Shown: positions 1-11,598, counted from the first letter of the stretch. The stretch is 64,000 bases of DNA from Stachybotrys elegans (GCA_020746835.1 JAGPNK010000027.1:124001-188000), one strand, 5' to 3'. Made by a program: numbers and translations. The notes: generated from the letters alone by a model not told the origin.

Positions 1-1
1 T

Positions 2-1762
2 CGTCAGATCCCGCTCATGACCAAGATTTACTCTCGCGCCAGCGTGACCTATGCTTGGTTGGGAAGGGGTAACAAAAACACTGATGCAGCAATGGAATTT
101 CTCGCCCAAGCCGCTCTCCCTTTCGAAAAGCGAAAGTCTGGCTGCGCCACAATCCCAACTGGCACTTCGACGGCATTTCGTCATGCGCTGTACTTCTATA
201 CTCGGCAGGTTTCTGTGCACATAAGACCTCACTATGCCGGGCTTGGAGCCATCTTTAGTGCACGTTGGATCGAGCGCGTCTGGACTTTGCAAGAAGCCGT
301 AATGTCTACCAATTTACTGGTGGTGTGCGGCGACAAGTCGGTATCGTGGAACGCCATGATTCATAGCTTGGAGTACATGACCTTTATGGGCACCAAGGTC
401 TTAGCCTTGACCTTCCCTGTGCCCTTTTGGGAGTGGTGGCTGCTGTCGACGCTTTGGCGTAATCACCGTGGAGCAGATAGCAGCGACATGACAAGCCGCC
501 TTCTCCAGTATCGAAAGTGTATCGAGATGAGCTATCGCATATTCATTGGGCTTTTGGTTCTCGGTCTAGCTGTCCCCGCTGCGCTCATAGTCGCCGGGTT
601 CACTCGGACAAGTGTTGCAGAGCAAGCAGCTCCTCTGATAGTCATTGGCATTGCACTGCTGGCTCCCAACATGGCGATAATGGTTTCATTTCTGTTCCGC
701 ATGGCAGTTCCGCTTCTCAACCCGCACACATCCACGGAAGTATTCTTGAAAGAGCTACAGCGGCGGAAAGCAACGAACCCTCAGGACAAGTACTTTGGTG
801 CCCTTTGCTTTCGACACTACGATTCCAACGCCATCGCACCTCTGGATGCACCCATTGAAGTCGTTTATAGGTTCCTTTTCGACCATTGCGCACAGTACAC
901 ACAATCACTTGATGTGTTGCTCTTCTCCGGGCATGGGAAGCAAATGAGATCGACGTCTTCTTGGGTTGTTGACTGGCGCTGTTGCACCGATGCATGGTTC
1001 AACACCTTGGTCGATATAGGAAACACATCGACCAGCTACGTGTTGAGGACACTTCCCCGATCTACACTACCGTACAAAAGACGGTCTGGTGCCACTCCAG
1101 GTTCCAAGCCACAATATCATATCGAATTCGGGAATCATGGGCCTGGCACAGTCAGTCAACCGGTGCTCAAAGTTCGTGGCTGTGTTGTCGCGCACGTCAC
1201 CTTTTCATCAGGACCCATTGAGATGAACTTGCCAGGAGAAACAGAAGCACAACTGTTAATACTGGTTGGCCACTATATTAACTTGATGCAAGGAGTCGAC
1301 CGTATAGAGCTTGACAATGCTATGACAAGGATCGTAAGTTTGGATAAGAATGGGCCCGATTTCAGCAATACATTCAATGGCTGGCTGTTGGACTTGATGG
1401 GAAAGGGAGCTACAGAGGGGGCTGAATGGACTCTTCAACGTCTGCAGTCATCGGCCACGCGTCAATATCGTGGTATCTGGCAAGTTTACTTGTCTATTGC
1501 CAGACTCCTAGCAGAGAACCGCATGTCTTTCGTTCAATGTCGCGGGCCAATGCTTAATACCATTGGCATTGCGCCGTGCGACGCCCTGGAGGGAGATGCA
1601 GTTGCAATCATTCCAGGAGTCTCGCTTCCTATGATTCTTCGTAAATGCCAGGGAAAGGACCAGTATCAAGTGGTCGGGCCGTCATACATACCCGCGACGG
1701 TTTCTGGCCAGGTTTGGTCCCGTATAGACCAAGGTTCACTTGAGTATATAGAATTAGTGTAG
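2..1762 (+). CDS. HET-domain (heterokaryon incompatibility) membrane protein, 5' partial
   Basis: The frame is open to the left edge of the window and reads RQIPLM just before the Met at 17, so the true start lies upstream. The segment IYSRASVTYAWLG followed by RWIERVWTLQEAV and VVCGDKSVSW is the classic core of the fungal HET domain, which triggers cell death or growth arrest after fusion of unlike hyphae. About 180-240 residues into the visible part are two strongly hydrophobic stretches, IFIGLLVLGLAVPAALIVAG and a second around APLIVIGIALLAPNMAIM. These predict two membrane helices, which are not part of the HET domain itself. The long C-terminal half has no domain I recognise; related fungal HET proteins have similar unassigned tails. 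There is no visible intron. The HET call is firm; the specific allele function is unknown. Confidence 0.85.
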   Translation, partial: RQIPLMTKIYSRASVTYAWLGRGNKNTDAAMEFLAQAALPFEKRKSGCATIPTGTSTAFRHALYFYTRQVSVHIRPHYAGLGAIFSARWIERVWTLQEAVMSTNLLVVCGDKSVSWNAMIHSLEYMTFMGTKVLALTFPVPFWEWWLLSTLWRNHRGADSSDMTSRLLQYRKCIEMSYRIFIGLLVLGLAVPAALIVAGFTRTSVAEQAAPLIVIGIALLAPNMAIMVSFLFRMAVPLLNPHTSTEVFLKELQRRKATNPQDKYFGALCFRHYDSNAIAPLDAPIEVVYRFLFDHCAQYTQSLDVLLFSGHGKQMRSTSSWVVDWRCCTDAWFNTLVDIGNTSTSYVLRTLPRSTLPYKRRSGATPGSKPQYHIEFGNHGPGTVSQPVLKVRGCVVAHVTFSSGPIEMNLPGETEAQLLILVGHYINLMQGVDRIELDNAMTRIVSLDKNGPDFSNTFNGWLLDLMGKGATEGAEWTLQRLQSSATRQYRGIWQVYLSIARLLAENRMSFVQCRGPMLNTIGIAPCDALEGDAVAIIPGVSLPMILRKCQGKDQYQVVGPSYIPATVSGQVWSRIDQGSLEYIELV

Positions 1763-2316
1763 TCGAATGTGCATTATAGCGCTTTCCGTTCACTTTGGAA
1801 CCCCCTGCCAGCGCCAGAAAAAGCCAATATGCTCATGAGTCTCATATGGGAATTTGATCCCGTCCAATACGATAGAGAGTAGTGATTCTAGGAGCCCTAT
1901 GGCCGTACAGATGATATCAAATGAGTAGTTGGCACTGGGCAAGATGAGTGGAGTAATGTCATAGTTTATGCTATTGTGTCGTGAAACATTGTGTGAAGTT
2001 CCCATCCTAAAGAACAAGCTCGGCCAAATACCACACACCATGCCCAGCATCCCATACGTACAACTGGAAGGTTTCTTACAGCCATCCCACTCTTGGTCCA
2101 CATGATAAGCCTCGGGCACAGAGGCACGTGCGGGGAAGTCATATTGCCAAGCCAAGAGGATCAATAAAACGATCAGGGGCTGACTGTTACATAACTTTGC
2201 ATGGGTATCATGCTCCACCACGAGCCGTGCCGTATGGCACGAAATTTCGAGGCTGACATTTCTTGTGAACTCTCATCCCTTTTCAATTGAGGCTCGCGGG
2301 TCAACCAAGCTTCTGA
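1763..2316. other. intergenic, no feature seen
   Basis: About 550 bp between the HET gene and the ankyrin gene, which point the same way. The open frames here are short and lack family motifs. It presumably holds the terminator of the first gene and the promoter of the second, but no clear TATA element was found. Confidence 0.5.
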
Positions 2317-5300
2317 GTGTTGTCGAATATGCGGCTTTTCTTCAATAAGTCCACCGAACCTGAACAGGAGCACCATGCCACAGCCTCACGCGTCATGTCT
2401 CCTGCTGAGGCTTCTGCACAGGATGCCGTCTGGCGGTCTGTGACTTACGGCGCAGATGGGGACTTGGAGAGGGTGTTTGAACACCACGCCGTTGTCAAAG
2501 ATGATATCCTCAACTCAGCTCGACACCTCAGTAAAGAAGAGGTAAAAAGGATTGGGGACGAGATCGAGTACCAGATGGGCGAATACTCAATCCTCTTTGT
2601 CGCCATATGCCGTGGGCTGCGAAACGACGTCAATTACCTTCTTCGACAACCGTCCATTTCTCTTACCGGCACATACGGTCCAGACAGACGTACGGCGCTA
2701 TTTGAGGCCGTTCTCAGAAAGGATTTGCAGGTTGTGAAACGAATGTTGCGGTGCCCTTATGTATCACCGTCACAATACATCAACATGGGCGACCTGCTGG
2801 GCAATACACCGCTGCATCGGGCGATGATGAACTGTGATAGTTTACCAGTGCGCAAGGCCAAGAAGGAGGTAGAGAGCGAGAGCAACGATGAGAATGACTC
2901 TGTCAATCTTAACATCTTGCATGAGCTGATACAGCGTGGTTCGAATATTGACGCACTCAACCTGGCCTTCCGAACACCTCTCCACACCGCCATCAACGGT
3001 GTTCTCGGGCCCGAGACGACTTTGTGTGTGAAGCAACTTCTTGATGAGGGCGCAGAAGTAAATACGAAAGACGAGTATGGTGTGTTCAGGGACTTCTATG
3101 CCAATATTCAAGGGGAAAGGGAAACGCATTACTGACAACTCGGCAGGTGACTCTCCCTTGCATGATGCATGTAGAGTAGGGGATCACGAACTCATCCATA
3201 TGTTGCTGGAATGCGGCGCCGATCTGGACAGCCGAAACCTCGACTGGAAAACGCCCCAGGACCTGTTTTATGAAAACCGAAGCCCGCCATCCAAGGCTGA
3301 CCACGAGTTTGCTGCTAGGGAGTTTTCAAGGCTCAAGAAGACTTCGGCGGCCCGCAGGAGAGTCGGAAACGTCCCGCAGCACATCAACCCAATCACCGAC
3401 GAAACAAGAAGCTTGTGCGCGGAATTTCCGGTGTACTTTAGACATCAATGGGCCGGGTGGGATAAGAAGCCAGATGGCAGTAGTGCAATGTCATGGGTTC
3501 GGACAGATCTCAAAGTTGCCCAGGTTCTCTATCCCAACGGCGATGACAACCCATGGTATCTAGATTCAGTGGTCGGCGGGCAGGGGTTTCTCGCGGATTG
3601 CCAAGCAAAGTTCGTAAACAAAGTTCGCGATTGCTTGCAGGAAGAGCTCCAGGAGCAAGAACAGGAAGTGATGGTTGGACTCCGTCCTGTCCAACCCCAG
3701 GGCGGCTTGGGGATATTCTTGAAGGAGAATGACCTTGCCAAGTCAATTCAGCGCGGCGGCTGGAGATGGATCAACTTCCCAGCCAACAATGTAAGTACAA
3801 GCCCGGGTATCATAAGCGATACTAACAGCTCCTGCAGATGACATGGATGAAGGTGATTAATGCTCATCTCGGTGAAAAGTTGGAGACTGAACCTTGACAG
3901 GACTTCATCATCAACAATGCCAGGCGACCTGATACAAACGAAGTTGATGGTTGGAAGTGGCAATTCTTCGAAAGGAGTATACAAGTCCATGAAACGAATA
4001 CTTCATACGCCAGAATCAGAATTCCGCACGTTCACGTATGTTAGAGGTCCTCTAGTCAACGCTTGTTAACATTGAACAGGTTGGCAAAACCCGGGACGCC
4101 GGTCGAGCCTCTCAGAAAAGAAAAGAACAAGAGAGAAGGCGCTCAAAGTCTCCAGGTCGGTGCGAGTCATATTCACGTAAATGCTGTGCTGATAATATCC
4201 AGCATCAATCCAATCTCGGTCTGCAAGGCCCGTCAAGGACGAGGGCGTCAACAACGACAGTACCAAGCCGTTCTCGGCCAGAACCTGGAGCAATACGGAT
4301 GCTTTCAATAAATCCGAAATGCTATCTCTCGTTGTATGTCGCTTATACTCATAGGGGACCTTTTTAACAGTGCTGCAGATTCCCTATATCGATATCGAGA
4401 CAGAGGATCAGGTAAAATCCGGGCTTGATCAACTAACGACACAATGCGAAAGGATTAAGAAGCTTAACCAGGCGTATTATCCTTTTACTGGCATGCACGG
4501 TGTTCAAGTTGCTCAAACACTTGATCAGACATCGTACAATATCAGCGATGACAGCAACACCGATCCCATGACAGATCTCCATAGCACCGAGAACCAAGTC
4601 ATATACCGCTGGTCTAAAAGAAGAAGCGACAACCGAAAAGCAGACGACGATAACCGCAGTCGACAGGAGGAACAACTGCAGGAGCTCCAAACACAGCAAA
4701 AGCGGGAGCGGCCCAGCTGGAAGCGGCATGAAAGCCAAATGAGCCAGTCTCATATCAGTCAATCGGACTCAGCGGAGATCAAACAGGCCTCTGAGACTCT
4801 CGAGTGGTGGGAAAGGGCCCTGAGGTTCTTTGGTCTTCATCCACGTGAAGAGCAGCAACAGTACCAGCAATCGACGCCACCCGTAGCGCAGGCCGACGTG
4901 GTTGACCCCATTAAACAAGAGCGGGCTGGCAGACGAGGAGCCAGTGCCCCCAACGCCGAAAGAATTCGTCAAGATCCGTCTCCCAAGTGGCTCATGGTTC
5001 GTCAGGTATGGCTGTGGAAGCTGGACAACAGTATGTACCCCTTTCCTTTGCACTGTCCCCTCTAACACGACTAGATACCATATTGACAGCCATTCCCTCT
5101 CGACAAAATGGAATGACAGCTGATACACTGCTCGAAACCATAAGGCAAGGTAAATTGGATATTTTGCAGACGCCAGAAGACCTTATAAAGAGGATCGTCT
5201 ACGATACAGTCACTTTTCTCGACGAGTTCAAGTGGGCTGGATTGGGTGAACACATACTTGACGTCTTTGACAGGGAAATCGCAGCCGAGGTATGTCTTTG

Positions 5301-6194
5301 TCCGTACCATGGGATGCTTGCTAAGCTCTATCAGATGTATCAAGAAGCAAAATTCTTCCAGCAGTTTGGTCAAGGCATATGGAGTCCAGCCATGGTCAAC
5401 CTGTCCATCCAAGAAGCCGCAGAGTCAATCTACAAAGTCAAGGACATTCGCGATGAGCTTCGTCTGATCAAGCAAGTGCTTGAGACTCAGCTAAAAGTTG
5501 TCATGGACTTTGCAGAAATCTTCTGGCCACCCCATCATCGCTACCGCTTGAAAGAGGAGACAGGCACGGCGAAAGCGCTGGGGGAGACCTTCATTCGAGA
5601 CTGCGGACTGCAGGCAATGATTGCGCGAGTCAAGGAGATGGACGAAGACGCATCAGCAACCCTGCAAGGCGTAAGCATTTTTAAAGTAGCCCGGCCTTTT
5701 CTTTTCACATCGCTAATCTCGGTGCAACAGCTCAGCAATATCATCCAGGCCATGCAAGCCCAGGCATCCTTGAAAGAAGCCGAGGCATCCCGCGTCATGA
5801 ATCTAATCATTCTCCCCTTTACCATTGTGACGGTCATTTTCGTAAGTGAATGGAAGAGGCGTGTCCAGTTCTCTGGTCTAATAAATTTATAGACTCCATT
5901 GTCATTTTTGACAAGCCTTTTTGCCGTCAATGTCTTGGACTTTCCAACAAACGAGGAGGGAGAGCTGCGGTTACCTGGAACATGGTTCTATTGGCGCATA
6001 GGTATGTATCTGAGATGCAAGCTGGTTGATCTCAAAGCTGACGCATCGCAGTTGCTGGTGAATTTATCTCGCTATTCATAGTGTTTGTATTTGTGTATTA
6101 TTTGTATAACCGTCAGAGAGAAGTCAGTGGGGCAGGGAGGAAATCTCCCTCGTTTACAGCTTTGGCAAGACCAAATGATCAAAGGCCTCGATAG
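2317..6194 (+). CDS. ankyrin-repeat protein with CorA-like C-terminal membrane domain
   Basis: Spliced by hand into 12 exons: 2317-3079, 3147-3790, 3838-3852, 3901-4035, 4080-4155, 4203-4333, 4379-5030, 5075-5289, 5335-5670, 5731-5841, 5893-6001, 6052-6194, giving about 1,109 residues with phase kept at every junction. The N-terminal third has ankyrin units (DRRTALFEAV, GNTPLHRAM, FRTPLHTAI, DSPLHDACRVGDHELIHMLL). The centre has the PANN-MTWMK motif, then IPYIDIET and MVRQVWLWKLDNNTILTAIP, which are hallmarks of fungal ankyrin/CorA-like proteins. The C-terminus has two predicted membrane helices (around IILPFTIVTVIF with TPLSFLTSLFAV, and FISLFIVFVFVYYLY), the arrangement of CorA-type Mg2+ channels, although I do not see a clear GMN signature. 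A basic, Ser/Arg/Gln-rich linker lies at 4080-4900. An alternative start is Met 2329, and intron 5290-5334 is in phase and could be retained. Transport activity is inference only. Confidence 0.82.
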
Positions 6195-7070
6195 TTCTTA
6201 ATAGAGTAGAATGCGCCAAGAAGCCAAGAAAGCTTGAGTAGGGAAAGCCAGGACCATAAAGCTTGAACCATGAAAGCTTTCAGGCGTATCTATTGATCTC
6301 CATAATCCTGCCGGAGTGGCGTGTGCTGAGTATTTCTGTGTGACAGAGGAGAGAGCTTGAGGCTGTAGGTTGGACTGGCCATGTGAAACCACTCTGCATG
6401 CCCAAAGGTAAATTTCCGATGACATCTACGTGTACATCGACGGAGTCTTTGGTGAAACAAGCTTCTTCTTAGCCGGTACACAGGATAGCGCCTAGGTAAA
6501 GTATGGGTTGGACAACTCCTCCTGTCTTTCTACTTCTAGCCGAGAATCAGACGTGATTGGCCATGCGAATCCAACATCTCTATCCACAACTGATCGTCGA
6601 TAACTGTCCGGAATGGTGTCTTGGCTCAGTGCATGTTGCTTACCCTCCAACACGAGTTTCTGACCTGTCTGGGCATGAGGGGAGTAAGCCGCCCAGCAAT
6701 ACCAAGACAAACCAGCTTACGACCTTTAACCCCAGCAACGAAGATAAATATGGCAATATAGCCGGTTCACTTGCTTTGCACAAAGAGAATGAGATTGCGC
6801 GATTATTGAACTCTTATTTCACATACCTCGACCAATGTGAGCAGAATTTTGTCTTATTCAAGCTCTTCAAATATTTACACGGAATCCAATCTGAGGATTG
6901 TTATGCCTCCCCGCCAACTTGCTTCATCCCTGCGCTCGTCCATTCAAGCACATGAACCCTGAAAACTCCGCCATTTATCACGAGACAGCAAGCATCCAAT
7001 CAACAGCTTCGTCTTATCCTCTATCCATTGAGCGCCCTACTGGAACGATTCCAAACTGCCGTCCCACGCA
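6195..7070. other. intergenic, no convincing gene
   Basis: About 875 bp. The open frames on both strands are under 135 codons and show no domain or codon pattern that I would trust. The right end presumably holds the promoter of the SnoaL-like gene. Confidence 0.5.
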
Positions 7071-7525
7071 ATGGCCCCCGTCCCCCCGAGATTGCCCAAA
7101 TCATCACAACCAAGAAGCTGCAGTACTGTCGTTTTGCAGACACGCATCAGTGGGACAAGTTTTCTCAGGTCGCTTTGCCTGAGTGTACCTACCGTTATAC
7201 CGACCATGGTGTGCTTATTGTAGACCACGGCTTTACATACCAGTGGAACTCGACCGCTGAGTTCACTGGCTTCTTCTCCATGGCATTCCAGACCCTGCAG
7301 ACCATGCACCTTATTGGGCCTGGGGAGTTTACGTACATAAGCCCCGATGAGGTGGAGGGTATCTTTCCCGTCGTCTACCATTCAGCCCTGGCAAAGGGGG
7401 CCGACTCGACACAGGGTGTCACCGGAAGTGGCGGGGGCCACTACCACGAGATCTACAAGCGAAAGGGCGACGACTGGTTCATGGCCACATGTACCATGGA
7501 CCGCATTTACGACGTTCCCGCCTAA
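7071..7525 (+). CDS. SnoaL-like (NTF2-fold) protein, frameshift near the start
   Basis: The frame ending at 7525 encodes EIAQIITTKKLQYCRFADTH, then WDKF, HGFTYQWNSTAEFTGFF, GHYHEIYKRKGDDWFMATC and a final DRIYDV. This is the layout of the SnoaL_4/NTF2-like fold, about 150 residues, used by polyketide cyclases, dehydratases and many proteins of unknown role. No ATG exists in this frame: it is open from 6956, but its only candidate start is a TTG at 7028. An ATG at 7071 sits in a different frame and would join the conserved frame if the C run at 7082-7087 had seven bases instead of six. I therefore suspect a one-base loss, real or technical. An upstream exon is the alternative. His and Trp residues line the predicted pocket, but the substrate cannot be guessed. 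The gene is convergent with the GH43 gene downstream. Confidence 0.65.
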
Positions 7526-7835
7526 TGGCAATTCTATTTTGGTTCACAAACGCATACAGTCCCCGGCGTAGTGAGTCGTCAGTGGCTAGGGCATGTAGAA
7601 GCGGCTCAATATTTTCGTACAGCTTCAAGTCTAAACAGAAAAAGAGCAGTGGAAGAGGCAACTATTTTGAATACAGGCTACATACAGCGCCCACACTCCT
7701 AGTAGCCATGAACCATCCTCCTCTGAAACTGAATGATGGCCAGACGTTGAATGATGTTTCCTCTTGTACAACGAAAATTGTCTGTTTACGATTCAGAAAT
7801 CGGTGTATTGCTTCAACGTGATAGATAAGCCGGAA
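7526..7835. other. short convergent intergenic region
   Basis: About 310 bp between the 3' ends of the SnoaL-like gene and the GH43 gene. It must contain both polyadenylation regions. No gene or repeat was seen. Confidence 0.5.
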
Positions 7836-8792
7836 CTAGTAAATAACAGGCCAGCCGTTCTCGTAACGAACGAGGTTGATGCCCAGCTGAGCAGTTCCAG
7901 CGTCGTTGTAATAGTGATACACCAGAACGTCAGCGTCACTGTCGGCAAAGATGGAGTTGTGCCCCGGTCCGTGGACGGAGCCGTGACTTGCGAGCATCTG
8001 CGTTCCTCCGCCATCCATCATCGACCTGCCGCTGCGATCGACATAGGGCCCAGTCACACTAGTAGATCTTCCCACCATAAGACGGTACGTGCTTGCGGCA
8101 CCCTGGCAGCACCTGTCAAAAGACACCCAGAGGTAGTAGTAGTTGCCACGGCGAACAATGTAAGGCGCTTCGAGAGCGCCGCCGTTGTTGGGGCGGGCAG
8201 CAATTGAGATGATGTTGGAGTCGGCACGCTTGCCGGTGCTAGGGTTGATAGCAATCATCTTGATGCCGGACCAGAAGGAGCCGAAAGACAGCCACCAACG
8301 TCCCTGCGCATCGATGATGAGGTTGGGGTCGATGGCATTGAAGTTGCTGGAGGTTGTCGACTCGATCACAAGCCCTTGGTTGGTCCAGGAGCCCGAAGCG
8401 CCCGTGCGGCTGGTGGCGAGAAAGATGGCCGAGCGGGATGATCCGAATGTCGATGCAGAGTAGTACAGATAGTACTGTCCGTTTTGGTAGGATAGATCCG
8501 GCGCCCAGAGGTTTCTTGCGCCTCCCGTGTAAGTTGTGGTCCACGGGGCACCATTGGGGAAGACGGGGCCGGCATCACGCCAAGCGGTTCGGTCAGTGGA
8601 CGTCTTGAGCTGTACGTTGTCTCCTGTGTAGGCAGCCAGGTACGTGCCGCTGGGCGTCTTGATGACGGTTGGGTCGTGGATGAATGTGTCGCCCGTAACC
8701 CGACCAGGACCAACATACTGCCTAGAGACGATCGAGGCAGCGGCGGCGACGGCAAGCACACTGCCGACGAGAAGTTTGCGAATCGAGATCAT
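7836..8792 (-). CDS. secreted endo-1,5-alpha-L-arabinanase, GH43
   Basis: A single-exon 318-residue protein with an N-terminal signal peptide (KLLVGSVLAVAAAASI). It shows the five-bladed propeller signatures of glycoside hydrolase family 43. These are HDPTVIKTPSGTYLAAYTG with the general-base Asp, NLWAPDLSYQNGQYYLYYSAS, FNAIDPNLIIDAQGRWWLSFGSFWSGI with the modulating Asp, GGALEAPYIV with the acid Glu, and GPGHNSIF near the end. Length and order match fungal endo-arabinanases (abnA type) that cut alpha-1,5-linked arabinan in pectin side chains outside the cell. The catalytic residues all appear present and the frame is intact. A role in plant-tissue or root-surface growth is inferred. The upstream region carries a long C run just after a TTTAAA box. 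Confidence 0.9.
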   Translation of the reverse strand: MISIRKLLVGSVLAVAAAASIVSRQYVGPGRVTGDTFIHDPTVIKTPSGTYLAAYTGDNVQLKTSTDRTAWRDAGPVFPNGAPWTTTYTGGARNLWAPDLSYQNGQYYLYYSASTFGSSRSAIFLATSRTGASGSWTNQGLVIESTTSSNFNAIDPNLIIDAQGRWWLSFGSFWSGIKMIAINPSTGKRADSNIISIAARPNNGGALEAPYIVRRGNYYYLWVSFDRCCQGAASTYRLMVGRSTSVTGPYVDRSGRSMMDGGGTQMLASHGSVHGPGHNSIFADSDADVLVYHYYNDAGTAQLGINLVRYENGWPVIY

Positions 8793-9519
8793 CTTGGTTC
8801 ACGCCTACTTTGGTCGATGATTGACTCTGCCAGGTCCCGAGACGGTGAAGCGGCAGGTCGATCTGTCGATGCTGCACACCAACTCTTTAAATCCCCCCCC
8901 CCCCCTTTCCTGTTATTATCTCCTGTCCTCTTAGCACCGGGCCGTATGGTCACGCAGCTCCGCATGTCATGGCGCTTCCACCAATCTCCGGGTAAGAGCA
9001 CAAGGAACAGTGTGGTTCCTTGGTACACAGCCACAAGCGCGCCTCGGAATAATTACCAGCACCCATCAACTCCACAACGAGCGGAGATTATTACCCCGTC
9101 GACTGTCCTGGCTCGAGATCGGCAGCGTGAGGCAGGGGATCAATTCACAGCAGCCACACACAACTCAAATCATGGTTGCGTTGGCTAGCTAGCTAGACAA
9201 AGCGTTCGAGAACTCGGTTGAAGGCCATTTCGGGTTGATGATACAAGGAAAATGGCTTTTCATCGAGAATGAAGTCCATTGCTTGGCACACAGCCCCACC
9301 TATTTCTCCATCTTTACGAAACAGCCTCAAATATCAAGGACTGCCTGTAAGGCAAAAGGTGGACGATAACAGGTAAGAAAGCATTTCACCTTGATGCGGG
9401 CTGTGCATGCTCCTTCACGATTACCTTAGCTCGGCATGATTGGAGAGGTCAAATGGGTGTTGAGGTAGATGTCTGACGGTGTTGTGTGGACAAAATGCAT
9501 GGCAATGCCCATGATTTAA
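8793..9519. other. intergenic; promoter side of GH43 and 3' side of the DUF4246 gene
   Basis: About 725 bp. It contains a run of 13 C at 8893-8905 and a short CTAG-CTAG repeat near 9184. No gene was recognised, and the open frames lack motifs. Confidence 0.5.
8893..8905. repeat. poly-C homopolymer
   Basis: Thirteen consecutive C on the + strand, about 100 bp upstream of the arabinanase start codon and next to a TTTAAA box. It is prone to length error in sequencing and to real slippage. Confidence 0.9.
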
Positions 9520-11414
9520 CTACATCCAACGCCCTCTGCGCCGCCTCCCGCCCTCGTATTCGGCATCTCGCACTGCTGTTTCCAAATCAATCTGCAAACG
9601 GAGAGCGTTCGACGTTGCATCCTCCCATTTTCTGTGAGCGGCCTTGCGAGAAAGGGGGTAAGGCTCGTCACTGTGATACTCTTCCACCTTGGCTTGTTTG
9701 AGCTGATCCACCGCCCGCAGATGGTCTATCTCATCACAGATGCAACCCCAGAGTTCTTCCGGAAGCCGCTGGAACCACGGAATGTCCCGGACATGCGCAA
9801 GCCAATAGTCGCGCGACTGGGGAGGCACGTTGGCCGTGCTAAGATTGCTCGGCCGCTGTGGGTCGATGAGCCACATGCTCAGCAGTCCAAGTTGGAGAAA
9901 TTCGTCGGGAAGCTTGATTCTGTAGTCCGCGGTAGCAGGGAACACTACCAAGCGACCTGGACGCATACGGATGCTCCCTAACAAGTTCAGAGGACAAGGT
10001 CTGACAGGGTCGTTGGTGTCATCCAATTCATCGTCGCTCGATTCGTCTTGGGTCGTGTCTTGAAAACCCTCAAACAGGTCGTTGTACGCTTGACAGGCTG
10101 TATCGGAGTCCATGGCGGCCTCCATAAACTTCCCAAAGAGGTCGAGGGATGTGTCTTGAATGAGTTCGAGGCGGAAGTCCTCCTCGTCTTCCCCCATACT
10201 ATAACAGTACAAGCATACCGCAACGACTTTTTCGCCAAAAGGCCCAGGGTGTATCCAGTTTCCTCTGCTGTAATTGACACCGAAGGCTTGTTTCCTGACG
10301 GACTCCGGAAATATGGTGTCTGCAGCAAAGGTCTCCATCTGAAAAATAATTTGCAACGAAGTCTTTCCTCTCACCATACCCGTCTTGCCTTGAGGTCTTG
10401 CTGGTGCATTTACGGCTGGCTGGGGTCGATCAGAGCCATCGGTGCGCAACTTCTTCACATAGTCCTGAATGAAAGCCTCGTCCAAGGTGATTCTTCTTGA
10501 GTCACCAATGCTCCCGACAGCGCGATCCCACAATGGTATAACAAGCTGAAGCAAATCTTCGAGAACTTTGTACATGGGCAAGACTCTGTAATGCAGACCG
10601 TTTATATAGCTTGCAATCTTGACTGAGCCGTCGTCTCTGACCTCGACTTGTGAAGGGAGGAGACGATATTGCATGGGATTGGCCTCGGGGCCCAAGTCGA
10701 CGTATGAATCGAGAAGGCGATTCGTATTGTCGCAAGTACCCTGGCCCACCCACCGCCAACAGCCCTCCAGAGGGATTTCTCCAAACTCAATGCTCCTGGT
10801 TTCGTCTCTTGTCGCCGGATACGTCAGAGGGGTGAGGGTATTTTGTACACCCCACCAATCCCGTTCCAGGACATCTTGGTTGGGGAGATAGCACCAGACG
10901 TCCCACGGTGGTGATGTAGCCTGATCCTGCTTTTCAGCTAGCATCGACAACTGGCGTCTAACGGCTGCAGGCACAATGGAGTCAGACAGGAGGACCTGAA
11001 ACTCGGCGTCCAAGACTTGGTGTATCCCATTGGCGGTGGGGTCATTGGCCTTGACTTGGAGCTCTTGAAGTGCCTACACAGTCAGCGACAGCCTCTCCAT
11101 GCAGACCAGGTGCAAGAACTGACTACCTGGAACAGCTCTGCTCTGCGTGACGAGCTGCGCCGCTCTGCTGGAGAAAGGCCGCAAGTCTCGTAAAGACGCT
11201 GGTGCCAATCAGGATCGGTTTCTCGGCGCAAGAGAGCGTCAACGCCATGGGCGATGAACTGCAAGATCTGCTTCTCATCCTGCGTCACACCTTGACTGCG
11301 CCAGCGATGGCCAAGGGGATCGATTGGCATCGTAATGAATGATGCGCCGCCGTTGTTGTGGCCCTGGCTGCGCACGTATCTGACATGGTCAAATGAGGAT
11401 GGGGCTTCCTGCAA
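9520..11414 (-). CDS. DUF4246 family protein
   Basis: Two exons on the minus strand, 11127-11414 and 9520-11073, joined in phase 0 across a 53-bp GT-AG intron, give about 613 residues. The N-terminal part ends in DWHQRLYETCGL. The second exon has MQYRLLPSQVEVRDDGSVKI, SYINGLHYRVLPMYKVLEDL, then TSLQIIFQMETF with GNWIHPGPFGEKVVAVCLYC. This order is that of fungal DUF4246 proteins. In many family members the second block resembles a cupin-like or dioxygenase-like core (GGxWHxEG), but here it reads GNWIHPGP, keeping the His and losing the usual acidic position. The C-terminus is Arg-rich (GGRRRRGRW). No signal peptide is seen, so it is probably cytosolic or nuclear. The family function is unknown. 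A further upstream exon cannot be excluded. Confidence 0.75.
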
Positions 11415-11498
11415 TCACTTTCTGGGTGGAAAAAAACAAGAAAAAAGAAAAATGCCCCATCAGAGGTAATGGCAAAAAATTGGTACTGCACCATGGTC

Positions 11499-11598
11499 GA
11501 TGGACGTGGGACTCGAACCCACAACCTTAGACTTTGATTCCAGTGCGGCTTTAATTTTGCAGTAGGAGGTCTACTTGCTACCATTGCAACAGCCCACC
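11499..11598 (-). tRNA. tRNA-Arg(CCU) with intron
   Basis: On the minus strand a full cloverleaf can be drawn. The acceptor pairs GGTGGGC with GTCCATC (two G-U pairs). The D-arm is TTGC-AATGGTA-GCAA, the anticodon stem is TAGAC/GTCTA, the variable loop has 5 nt, and the T-arm is GTGGG-TTCGAGT-CCCAC. The anticodon loop reads CTCCTA, then about 29 nt of intron, then A. After removal the loop is CTCCTAA with anticodon CCT, reading AGG (Arg). The intron sits one base 3' of the anticodon, the canonical eukaryotic position. Confidence 0.8.
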
